Position numbers and translations under genes: made by a program | Shown here: positions 41,979 to 53,900 of the stretch, in pieces | Numbering within the stretch: the first letter of the stretch is position 1 | Layout of the letters: every line of letters starts with the position of its first letter | The notes under the pieces: model-generated | What the model was told of the DNA's origin: nothing | The model's database searches: none | The model's input: the letters and a program-made list of their open reading frames with translations, nothing else | Assembly: GCA_903929355.1 (NCBI GenBank) | Contig: CAIYUN010000053.1 | Coordinates: 1-64,000 of the forward strand | Length of the DNA: 64,000 bases | DNA from: an uncultured Opitutaceae bacterium | GTDB taxonomy: Bacteria > Verrucomicrobiota > Verrucomicrobiia > Opitutales > Opitutaceae | Reading direction: 5' to 3'

Positions 41979-44900
41979 CTACGGCGGGTTGGGGACGACC
42001 TCGACGGCGGTCTGGGCGGCGCTGGCACCCCCGGTGGTGATGGCCCGGATGCGGTAGATGTAGCTGCCCGAGACCGTCAGCGTCTCGCTGAAGAAGTTGG
42101 TCGTGGACTGGCCAACGACCACGAAATTGTTCGGCGTCACCGAGGACGCGCGTTCGATCACATAGGCCCCCGCCGGGATGAGGTTGCCGGGGCCGGAGAA
42201 GGGATCCTGGATCGTCGGCAGCGCGCCGGTCCAGGAAAGATCCGACTTCTCGGTGGTGATGTCAAAAACCGCCTGGAAGCTGCCGGGGGCCGCCGGCGCC
42301 GCCGCCAGCGGCCGGATGTTGAGCCGCATAAAGCGACTGCCGGAGGTCGGGGCCGGCACGCTGTCGCGCACCGTCACCCGGGCGAGGTAGTCCTGGGCGA
42401 CGCTGGTGCTGTTGCCGGTCACCGAAAGCACAAACGGGTTGTCCAGCAGGCCGCCGACCCCGGTCAGGCTTTGCGCGCCGGCCGTGCCGAAATACGGCGG
42501 GCTCAACGTGACCAGGGTGCTCCAGGTGACCAGGTCGGGCGAGGACTGGACATCAATGGCGATGTCGTTGGCGCGGACGTTGAAATCAAAGGTCTGGGTC
42601 AGGTATTTGCCCGTCAGCCCGGGCGGGATGGTGAGTGAGGGGTAGCCGTTTTGATTCGTCGTCTGGAACAGCGTCTGGGGCGAACCGGTCAGCGACTGGC
42701 CGGTCGCGTAGGCGGTGATCAGGGAGGTGAACTGGCCGTCGGCCGAGGCCGGGGAGGCGGCCGCATTGTAGCTCGTGCCACTGAGGGCGGCGGACTCGGT
42801 GCTCACATAGGAGCCAAAGGCCGCCTGCCCGAAGTACTGGCCGACGTTCAGCTCGGTCGGAACCGAAGTCAGGGTGAAGGGATTGAAGAAGGTCCAGACA
42901 TTGGCGGTGCTGGATTGCACGATGGCGTTGGTCGGATCCACCACCACCGACCAGTAAAACTGGTAGCCACTGAGGGCGGCGGCATTGGCATACACCGGCC
43001 CGCTGTCTTCCGGCGTGCCCTTGGGGATGATGCCGAGCGCGACCAACGTGTCGCGGATGGTCGGCAGATTGAGGTAGTTGGTGATGGGCGTGGTGCCGCC
43101 ATTGGGGAATTCGCCGCTCACCTGCGGCAGGAAGACGCTGAGGTTCACCGGCGTGTAGGCCTTGATCACCGTGCCATTGTTGGTGGACGGGAAAGTGCCG
43201 GCCGCCACGGCCATGAGACTGACCTGCACCTCAAAGGGCATGGAGGGAGTCACATCCGCCAGGCCGATGTTGCCGAGGTTGAAGGTGAGATAAACGCCAT
43301 CCTGGGGGTGGTAGGGATAGTTGGACGCGAGTCCGGAGAAATTGGTGATCACGAGGCGGGGCGCGCGGGTGATGTTGAAGCCGGGGCCGACCACGGCGGT
43401 GTTGTTGGCCAGGGTGAACTCGGACTGGCTGGAGGAGCCGCCGTACTCCACCAGCAGGTAATAGTTGCCGGCGGGAACGTTGAAGGGCAGGTCAATGTCG
43501 CCCTGAAACACCACCTGGTCGCCCTCGTTCACCGTGTCCAGATTGGCGAAGCTGCCCAGATCAATGTCGTCGGAGTTGCCAAAGACCGTGTCGGTGGAAA
43601 GGTGGATCTCGAGATCGGCCGCATCCCAGGACGGGACCGCCGAGAAGTCTGAGCCGACGTTGGTCACGGTGATGCTGACCGGGAGGACGCCCGTGCCGGC
43701 GGCATCATCGAGCAGGTAGGTGCCGGTGGCGGCGGTCACGTTGGTGACGGCCAGGTCAATGTTCGAGGGCGGCACCGCCCCGTATTGCACCGCGTTGGTG
43801 CCGGAGTTGGGGGTGTTCGTGGCCGGAATGGGCGACAGCACCTGGAGCCCAGCCACAAAACCGGCCGAGGTGGAGGTCTGACTGTTCTGCGAATAGACCC
43901 ACTTGAGCGTGTGGGTGCCCGGTCCCACCAGAAAGGCGACATTCGCCCATGCGGTGTTGCCCGAAATCGTGGCCGGAGACGCGGCGGCGAAGAAAGTGGT
44001 CGTCGGCAGCGAGGCCAGCTGGCCGTCAATGAAGAAGCTAAGCGTGTCCTGGGAGGCCACGCTGGCCGTGCGCCACCAGAAGCTGGCCAGGGCCGGGCCC
44101 GAGATGCCGACCTGCAGGGCGGCCTGCTGGCCAGACTGCAGGGTGGGCGACTGGGCATAGGTGTTGTTGACCGGCGAGGTCGGATCAGAAACCCCGAACC
44201 AGGAGCCGTCCCCACTGGCGATGAAGCTGGGGAGCTGGAGGTTGAGCCGGGCGTAGGCGGTGGTCGTCGCGCTGTTCTGGGTGTAGGTCCAGACAATGAC
44301 GTGGTTACCGGCGGGCACTGCGACGACCGACGGCTGATAAGGCGGAATAAAGCCCGTGAGCGTGCTCACCGGCTGCACGCTGCTGCCATGGGTCCAGACC
44401 GCCGGAGTGGTGCCGGTGGCCACAAACGTGACCCCGGTGGCATTCGAGGCCGCCCCCACGTTGGTGAAACTGTCGCCCGCCGTGTAATTCGTGATCTGGT
44501 ACTGCTCCCCGATCGTCAGGGTGCCCGAGGTCAGCGCCGCCGGGGGCGATCCGTCCACCGTGTACCCAACCGTGTCCGTCCCGCCGCCCACGATCAGCCA
44601 GGGCGCGTTCACGGTCGTGGGACCGGTGACATTGAGGGTGATGGTCGCCGACTGGCCCTGGGCCAGCACCGGGCTCTGGAAGGCCTGGCCGGTCGAGGTG
44701 CGGGTGTCGGTCACCGAGAACCACTGGCCCGCCCCGCCGAAGCTGAACGTGCCGTAGCCGAGCGCGAGACCCGGGGCGTTGGTCTTCTGCAGGAAGACCT
44801 GGCGGGTGCCGGTGGCGACCACGGAGCTGCTCTCGTTGACATTGCGGTCGCGGTTGGCCACGAAAATGAGATAATAACTGCCGCCCACCGTGCCGGCGGG

Positions 44901-47900
44901 GACCGGAATGTTAAAGGCCGGGATGTTGGCGGCCGAAACCCCGCTCAAACCGCCGACATAAGAGGTCGAGTAAAGCAGCGTCTGGTTGCTGGGATTGAGC
45001 GTGGGGGTGGTCGCGAGATAAACCTCAAGCAGGACGGCGGTGCCGGCCGGGACCGCGCCCAGCGAAGTGTCGCCCAGGGTGAACGTGACCCCGGAGAACT
45101 GCGGGCTGGGCAGATTGAGGTTGATGGTGTTGGCCACCGCGATGTTGGAGATCTGCATCGAAGGCCGCTGCAAGGTGACCGGCGTGGCGGCCACGTTGCC
45201 CGCCGGGTTCAGGTCAATGAGACCGGGGGGCAGGACAATCTGGGAGACGAGGTTGAACGGCCCCTGGCCGGCGTCGGGCACGGTGATGCCCGTAAACGTG
45301 ACCGAGCGTCCCGTACCGCCGGGGATCTGCGAGGAAATGGTCTGGGAGCCGAGCAACGGATTGCCGAGGTTCACCGTGGTGTTGGGCGAGAGATAGAGGT
45401 TGACCACGGTGCCGGGCGGGATGGAGAAGCCGCCGAGATTGTTCACGGTCACGCTGGTGCTGGGCAGGATCGTGTTGACCCCCAAGTTTAAATTCGCGAG
45501 GGCGGGAGCGGTCACACTGGCGTTGATCGCACCCACCGCGACCTGCTGGGCGGTGACGCTCACCGGCGCGCCCGCGACCGCCCCGTCGTTGTTGACGACA
45601 AACAGCATCTGATACACCCCGTTGGCGATGTTGGCCGGCAGATTGATGCCATGCGCCGGGCTGGGCAGAAGCACGCTGCCGCCCGCACCGAGGCCGCCCG
45701 TATAGACATACTGGTCGAGCAGAACGTCGGCGGCGGCACTGAAGGTCGTGGTCGTCGACAGATAAACTTGAATGGTGATATTGTGATTGGCGGGCACCGC
45801 GCCCGCGCCCGTGTCGGTCAGGGTGTAGGTCACGTTGCCGAAACTGCCACCGGCACCGATGCTGGTGGTGTTCGGGAAGTTAAAGCCACCCACCGTGAAG
45901 GCCGGGGCGACCACGGTGATGGGGGTGGCGGCGACGTTGTTGGCCGGATTGCCGTCCGTCTGACCGGCGGCGAGCACCACCTGGCTCAGCAGGAAATAGC
46001 CGCCCGGCGCGACATTGGGGATCGAGACGTTGGACCAGTTGAACGCCGCGCTGCCGAGCGCCGCAAGGGACCCGGCCTGCGGGCTGCTCTGCAACAGGAT
46101 GGCCGTGCCGTCCAGCGTGGCGGAGGCCGACAGATAGAGGTTGAGCGTGTAGCCGGCGGAGTAAGGCAGGGTGCCGATGTTCTCCACAAAGGTCGAGACG
46201 GTGCCGACCGTGCCATTGACCCCGACGCTGGTGGTGGCGGTCGTCGGCACGGTCACGGCGAGGTCCACGGCCCCGATGGTAACCGGCACCGCCAGGACAT
46301 TGCTGATGGTGCCGGTCCCGAGCGCACTCTGCGCCACCGCATTGTTGCCGTTGACCACAAAGAACAGGTTGTAGGCGCCACCCGCCGTGCCCGCGGGAAC
46401 CGTGATCGTCCGCGGCGCGGTCGGCAGCGCGACCGTCGCCGGCCCGGCCGCGATCCCGCCGGAATAGGTGTAGCTGTCCAGCAGGATGCTGGTGGTAGCG
46501 TTAAAGGTCGAGGCAGTGGAGAGGAAGGTCTGCACCAACAACGGCGTACCCGCCGGAATCACCCCGGCGTTCAGGTTGTTCAGCTGGTAGGTCACGCCGG
46601 TGAAGCTCCCGCCGGGGTTGGTGGTGGTGCCGCCGGCCAGCACCGGGTTGCTCAGCGTGAGGTCCGAACCCACCACCGTGACGGCCGTCGAAGCCACGTT
46701 GTTGGCCGGATTGCCATCGGTCTGGCCGGCGGCGGGCACGATCTGGCTCAGCAGGAAATAACTGCCCGGCGCGACATTGGGTACCGTCACATTGGTCCAA
46801 GTGAACGACGCGCTCGAGTTCGGCGCCAGCGACCCCGCAGGGGTGGCGGTTTGCAGCAGCGTCGCCGTGCCGTCCAAGGTGGAGGATGCCGACAAATAGA
46901 GGTTCAGCGTATAGCCTGCGGAATAGGTCGACGCGCCCACGTTCTCCGCAAAGGTCGTGACACTGGCCAGTTTCGAGCTGACGCCGAGACTGGTGGCTGA
47001 AGTCGCCGGAGCCGTGATCGCAAGGTCCACCGAGCTGATCGTCACCGGCACCGTCAGCACATTGTTGATCGTGCCCGCCCCCAGGGCGCTCTCCGCCACC
47101 GCATTGTTGGCGTTGACCACAAAGAACAGGTTGTAGGCCCCGCCGGGGGTGCCCGCCGGCACGCCGATCGTCCGCGGGGCGGTCGGCAGCGCAACCGACG
47201 CCGGCCCGGCGGCGATCCCGCCCGAATAGGTGTAGCTGTCCACCAGCGTGCTGGTCGCAAGGTTGAAGGTCGCCGCCGTCGACAGATAGGTCTGCACCAG
47301 CAGCGGCCTGCCCGCCGGGATCACCCCGGCGTTGAGATTGTTCAGCTGGTAACTCACCCCGGTGAAACTTCCGCCCGGGAGCGCGAGGTTGCCCCCGGCC
47401 ATGACCGGGTTGGTGAGGGTGAGGTCGGAGCCCACGATCGTGACCGGCGTGCTGGCGACGTTGTTCGCCGAGTTGCCGTCCACCTGGCCGCCGACGAGCA
47501 CCACCTGGCTCAGCAGGAAGTAACTGCCCGGCGCGACATTTGGGACCGTCACGTTGGTCCAACTGATCGCCGTGCTGAAATTGGGAGCCAGCGACCCGGC
47601 CTGCACACTGCTCTGCAGCAGGGTCGCCGTGCCGTCCAGCGTGGCGGAAGCTGACAGATAGAGGTTCAGCGTGTAGCCACCCGAGTAGGTCACGGACCTG
47701 ACGTTTTGCGCAAAGGTTGAGACACTGGCCAAGGTCGCGTTGACCCCGAGGCTGGTGGTCGCCGTGGCTGGCGCCGACACCGCCAGATCCGGGGCGCTGA
47801 TGTCCACCGGCACCGTCAGCACATTGTTGATCGTGCCCGCCCCGAGGGCGCTCTCCGCCACCGCATTGTTGGCGTTGACCACCAAGAACAGGTTGTAGGC

Positions 47901-50900
47901 CCCGCCAGGGGTGCCCGCCGGCACCGTAATCGTCCGCGGGGCGGTCGGCAGCGTGACCGACGCCGGCCCGGCCGCGATCCCGCCGGAATAGGTGTAGCTG
48001 TCGACCAGCGTGCTCGTCGCGAGGTTGAAGGTCGCCGCCGTGGACAGATACGTCTGCACCAGCAGCGGCGTGCCCGCCGGGATCACCCCGGCGTTCAGGT
48101 TGTTCAACTGGTAGGTCACCCCGGTGAAGCTGCCGCCGGGCCCCGTCGTGTTGCCCCCGGTCAGGACCGGGTTGGTCAGCGTCAAATCCGAACCGACGAT
48201 CGTGACCGGCGTGCTGGCGACGTTGTTGGCCGAGTTGCCGTCCACCTGGCCGCCGGCAAGCACGACCTGGCTCAATAGGAAGTAGCCGCCCGGCGCGACA
48301 TTGGGCACCGTCACATTGGTCCAACTGAACGCCGCGCTGGAGCTGGGGGCCAGCGCCCCGGCCTGCACGCTGCTCTGCAGCAGGGTCGCAGTGCCGTCCA
48401 GAACGGAGGAGGCCGACAGGTACAGATTGAGCGTGTAGCCGCCCGAGTAGGTCGCCGACTTGACGTTTTGGGCGAAGGTCGAGACCGAGGCCAGCGTCGC
48501 ATTGATCCCAAGGCTGGTGGTCGCCGTGGTCGGCGATGTCACCGCGAGGTCCGGGGCGCTGATCGTCACCGGCACCGCCAGCACATTATTGATCGTACCC
48601 GCCCCGAGGGCGCTCTCCGCCACCGCGCTGTTCCCGTTGACCACAAAGAACAGATTGTAGGCCCCGACCGGCGTGCCCGCCGGCACACCGATGGTCCGCG
48701 GCGCGGTCGGCAACGCGACCAAAGCCGGCGCGGCCGCGATTCCGCCCGAATAGGTGTAGCTGTCCACCAACGTGCTCGTCGCGGCGTTGAAGGTCGCCGC
48801 CGTCGACAGGAAGGTCTGCACCAGCAGGCCGGTGCCCGCCGGGATCACCCCGAGGTTCAGGTTGTTCAACTGGTACGTCACCCCGGTAAAGCTGCCGCCG
48901 GGTCCCGTCGTGCTGCCGCCGGCCAGCACCGGGTTGGTCAGCGTCAGGTCCGAAGCCACAATGGTGACCGGCGCACTGGCGACATTGTTCGCCAGGTTGC
49001 CATCCACCTGGCCGGAGGCGAGCACCACCTGGCCCAGCAGGAAGTAGCTGCCCGGCGCGACATTCGGCACCGTCACATTGGTCCAGCTGAACGCCGCGCT
49101 CGAATTGGGGGCCAGCGCCCCAGCCTGCACGCTGCTCTGCTGCAGCAGCGTCGCCGTGCCGTCCAGAACGGAGGAGGTCGACAGGTACAGATTGAGCGTG
49201 TAGCCGCCCGCGTAGGCCACGGACTTCACGTTTGCCGCCAAGCTCGAGACCGAGGCCAGCGTCGCGTTGATGCCGAGGCTGGTGGTCGAAGTGGTCGGCG
49301 CGGACACCGAGAGGTCGGCGGTGCTGATCGTCACCGGCACGGTGAGCACATGGTTGATCGTGCCCGCCCCCAGGGCGCTCTCCGCCACCGCATTGTTGGC
49401 GTTGACCACGAAGAACAGATTGTAGGCCCCACCCGGCGTGCCCACCGGCACGCCGATGGTCCGCGGCGCGGTCGGCAGCGCGACCGACGCCGGCCCGGCC
49501 GCGATCCCGCCCGAGTAGGTGTAGCTGTCCAGCAGCGTGCTCGTCGCGAGGTTGAAAGTCGCCGCCGTCGACAGGTAGGTCTGCACCAACAGGCCGGTGC
49601 CCGCCGGGATCACCCCGAGGTTCAGGTTGTTCAACTGGTACGTCACCCCGGTGAAACTGCCGCCCGGTCCCGTCGTGTTGCCCCCGGTCAGCACCGGGTT
49701 GGTCAGAGTCAGATCCGAACCCACGATCGTGATCGGGGCCGCGGCGACGTTGTTCGCGGAGTTGCCGTCCACCTGGCCGCCAGCCAGCACCACCTGGCTC
49801 AGCAGGAAATAGCTGCCCGGCGCGACATTCGGTACCGTCACATTGGTCCAGCTGAACGCCGCACTTGAGCTCGGTGCGAGCGCCCCGGCCTGCACGCTGC
49901 TCTGCTGCAGCAGCGTCGCCGTGCCGTCCAGCGTGGACGAAGCCGACAGGTACAGATTGAGCGTGTAGCCGCCCGAGTAGGTCACGGACCTGACGTTTTG
50001 CGCAAAGGTCGAGACACTGGCCAGCGTCGCGCTGACCCCGAGGCTGGTGCTCGACGTGGCCGGCGCCGTCACCGCCAGATCCGGTGCGCTGATCGTTACC
50101 GGCACCGTGAGCACATTGTTGATCGTGCCCGCCGCGAGGGCACTCTCCGCCACCGCGCTGTTCCCGTTGACCACGAAGAACAGATTGTAGGCCCCACCCG
50201 GCGTGCCCGCCGGCACCCCGATCGTCCGCGGGGCCGTCGGCAGTGCGACCGAAGCCGGACCGGCGGCGATCCCGCCGGAATAGGTGTAGCTGTCCAGCAG
50301 CGTGCTCGTCGCGAGGTTGAAGGTCGCCGCCGTCGACAGATACGTCTGCACCAGCAGCGGCGTGCCCGCCGGGATCACCCCGGCGTTGAGATTGTTCAGC
50401 TGATAGGTCACCCCGGTGAAGCTGCCGCCGGCTCCCGTCGTGTTGCCCCCGGCCAGGACCGGGTTGGTCAGCGTCAAATCCGAACCGACGATCGTGATCG
50501 GCGTGCTCGCCACGTTGTTCGCGGAGTTGCCATCGGTCTGGCCGGCGGCGAGCACCACCTGGCTCAGGAGGAAGTAGCCACCCGGCGTGACATTGGGCAC
50601 CGTCACATTGGTCCAACTAAACGCCGCACTGGAGCTGGGCGCCAGCGACCCGGCCTGCACACTGCTCTGCTGCAACAGCGTCGCGGTGCCGTCCAGGGTG
50701 GAGGATGCTGACAGATACAGATTGAGCGTGTAACCGCCCGAATAGGTCACCGCCGCCACGTTTTGCGCGAAGCTCGAGACGCTGGCCAGCGAGGCGTTGA
50801 CTCCCAGGGTGCTGGTCGACGTGGTTGGCGCGGTCACCGCCAGGTCCGCGGCCGTGATCGTCACCGGCACCGCCAGCACATTATTGATCGTGCCCGCCCC

Positions 50901-53900
50901 CAGGGCGCTCTCGGCCACCGCATTGTTGCTGTTGACCACGAAGAACAGGTTGTAGGAACCACCGGCCGTGCCTGCGGGAACGGTGATCGACCGCGGCGCG
51001 GTGGGGAGCACAACTGTCGCGGGCACGGCGCCGATCCCGCCGGAATAGGTGTAACTGTCCAGCAGAGTGCTCGTCGCCGCGTTGAAGGTCGCCGCGGTGG
51101 ACAAATACGTCTGCACCAGCAACGCCGTGCCCGCCGGAATCACCCCAAGGTTCAGGTTGTTCAGCCGGTAAGTCACGCCGGTGAAGCTGGCGCCGGAGAC
51201 CACGGTGGTGCCGCCGGCCAGGACCGGGTTGGTCAGCGTCAAGTCCGAGCCCACCACCGTGACGGGGGACGCGGCGACATTGTTCCCAAGGTTGGCGTCC
51301 ACCTGGCCGGTGGCGAGCACCACCTGGCTCAGCAGGAAATAGCTGCCCGGCGCGACATTGGGCACCGTCACGTTGGTCCAACTGAACGCCGTGCTGGAGC
51401 TGGGCGCCAGCGAGCCGGCCGGCACACTGGTCTTAAGCAGGGTGGCCGTGCCGTCCAGGGTGGAGGACGCCGACAGATACAGATTAAGCGTGTAGCCGCC
51501 CGAGTAGGTCGCGGACTGAAGGTTGGCCACGAAGGTCGAAACCGTGCTCAGCGTGGCGTTAATGCCGAGACTGGTGGTGGCGGTCGTCGGCGAAGTCACG
51601 GCAAGATCGGCGGTGCTGATCGTCACCGGCACAGCCAGGACATTGCTGATGGTGCCGGTCCCGAGCGCGCTCTCCGCCACCGCATTGTTGCCGTTGACCA
51701 CAAAAAACAGGTTGTAGGCCCCGCCCGGCGTGCCCACCGGCACGTTGATGGTGCGAGGGGCCGTCGGCAACGCGACCGAAGCCGGCGCGGCCGCGATTCC
51801 GCCGGAATAGGTGTAGCTGTCCAGCAGCGTGCTCGTCGCCGTGTTGAAGGTCGCCGCCGTCGACAGGAAGGTCTGCACCAGCAAACCGGTGCCCGCCGGG
51901 ATCACGCCCAGGTTCAGGTTGTTCAACTGATAGGTCACCCCGGTGAAGCTGCCCCCGGAACCCGTGGTGGTCCCGCCGGTCAGGACCGGGTTGGTCAGCG
52001 TCAGATCCGAACCCACGATCGTGACCGGGGTGCTGCCGACGTTGTTCGCGGCGCTGCCGTCCACCAGGCCGCCGGCGAGCACCACCTGGCTCAACAGGAA
52101 ATAGCTGCCCGGCGCGACATTGGGCACCGTCACGTTGGTCCAGCTGAACGCCGCGCTGGAGCTGGGCGCCAGCGACCCGGCCTGCACGCTGCTCTGTTGC
52201 AGCAGCGTCGCCGTGCCGTCCAGGGTGGAGGAGGCCGACAGGTACAGATTGAGCGTGTAGCCGCCCGAGTAGGTCAGCGCCGTCACATTTTGCGCGAAGG
52301 TCGAGATCGTGGCCAGCGTCGCATTGACGCCGAGGCTGGTGGTCGACGTGGTCGGGGCCGTCACCGCGAGGTCCGGGGCGCTGATCGTCACCGGCACGGC
52401 GAGCACATTGTTGATGACACCGACCCCCAAGGCGCTCTCCGCCACCGCATTGTTGCCGTTGACCACAAAGAACAGATTGTAGGCCCCGCCCGGCGTGCCC
52501 GCCGGCACGCTGATCGTCCGCGGTGCGGTCGGCAGCGCGACCGAAGCCGGCCCGGCTGCGATCCCGCCCGTGTAGGTGTAGCTGTCCACCAGCGTGCTGG
52601 TCGCAAGGTTGAAGGTCGCCGCGGTCGACAGGTAGGTCTGCACCAACAGGCCGGTGCCCGCGGGGATCACCCCGGCGTTCAGGTTGTTCAACTGGTAGGT
52701 GGCCCCGGTGAAGCTGCCGCCGGGGGCCGTGGTCGTGCCTCCGGTCAGGACCGGGTTGGTCAGCGTCAGGTCCGTGCCGACAATCGTGACCGGCGTGCTG
52801 GCGACGTTGTTCGCGGCGTTGCCGTCCACCAAGCCGCCGGCGAGCACCACCTGGCTCAGCAGGAAATAACTGCCCGGCGCAACATTGGGCACCGTCACAT
52901 TGGTCCAACTAAACGCCGCGCTGGAGCTGGGCGCCAGCGATCCGGCCTGCACGCTGCTCTGCTGCAGCAGGGTCGCCGTACCGTCCAGGGTCGAGGAGGC
53001 TGACAGGTAGAGATTGAGCGTGTAGCCGCCCGAGTAGGTCAACGCCACGACATTTTGCGCGAAGGTCGAGACACTGGCCACCTTGGCATTAACCCCCAGG
53101 CTGGTGGTGGCGGTGGTCGGCGCCGTCACCGCGAGGTCCGCGGCGCTGATGGTCACCGGCACGGTGAGCACATTGTTGATGACACCGGCCCCCAGCGCGC
53201 TCTCCGCCACCGCATTGTTGCCGTTGACCACAAAGAACAGGTTGTAGGCCCCGCCCGGCGTGCCCGCCGGCACGCTGATCGTCCGCGGTGCGGTCGGCAG
53301 CGCGACCGAAGCCGGCCCGGCCGCGATCCCGCCCGAGTAAGTGTAGCTGTCCAACAGCGTGCTCGTCGAAGTGTTGAAACTCGCCGCCGTCGACAAATAA
53401 GTCTGCACCAGCAGCCCGGTGCCCGCGGGAACCACCCCGGCGTTCAGGTTGTTCAACTGGTAGCTGGCCCCGGTGAAACTGCCGCCGGGAGCCGTCGTGG
53501 TGCCGCCGGTCAGCACCGGGTTGGTCAGCGTCAGGTCCGTGCCGACGATCGTGACCGGCGTGGCGGCGACGTTGTTCGTGGGGTTGCCATCGGTCTGGCC
53601 GGCCGCCTGCACCACCTGGCTCAGCAGGAAGTAGCTGCCCGGCGTGACATTGGGCACGGTCACATTGGTCCAGCTGAACGCCGCGCTCGAGTTCGGCGCC
53701 AAGGCGCCCGCCTGCACACTGCTCTGCTGCAGCAGCGTCGCCGTGCCGTCCAGCGTCGAGGACGCCGACAAATACAGGTTGAGCGTATAGCCGCTGGAGT
53801 AGGTCGCCGACTTGACGTTTTGCGCAAAGGTCGAGACGTTCGCCAGCGTCGCGTTGACCCCGAGGCTGGTGGTGGTGGTCGTCGGCGCGGTCACCGCCAG

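Noticed and set aside
41971-41990. Possible bidirectional terminator between the MFS and giant genes
   Set aside because: Only a 5-bp stem (CCGCC/GGCGG) overlapping the stop codon, with no T-run; too weak to call.
50763-53003. Long plus-strand open frames (up to about 800 codons) opposite the giant repeat gene
   Set aside because: They repeat with the same 762/765-bp period and read as Arg/His-rich shadow sequence of the minus-strand gene. The minus strand has the signal peptide and domain structure.
46252-53890. Repeat array considered as CRISPR
   Set aside because: Units are about 765 bp, contiguous and coding; there are no short repeats with unique spacers and no cas genes.
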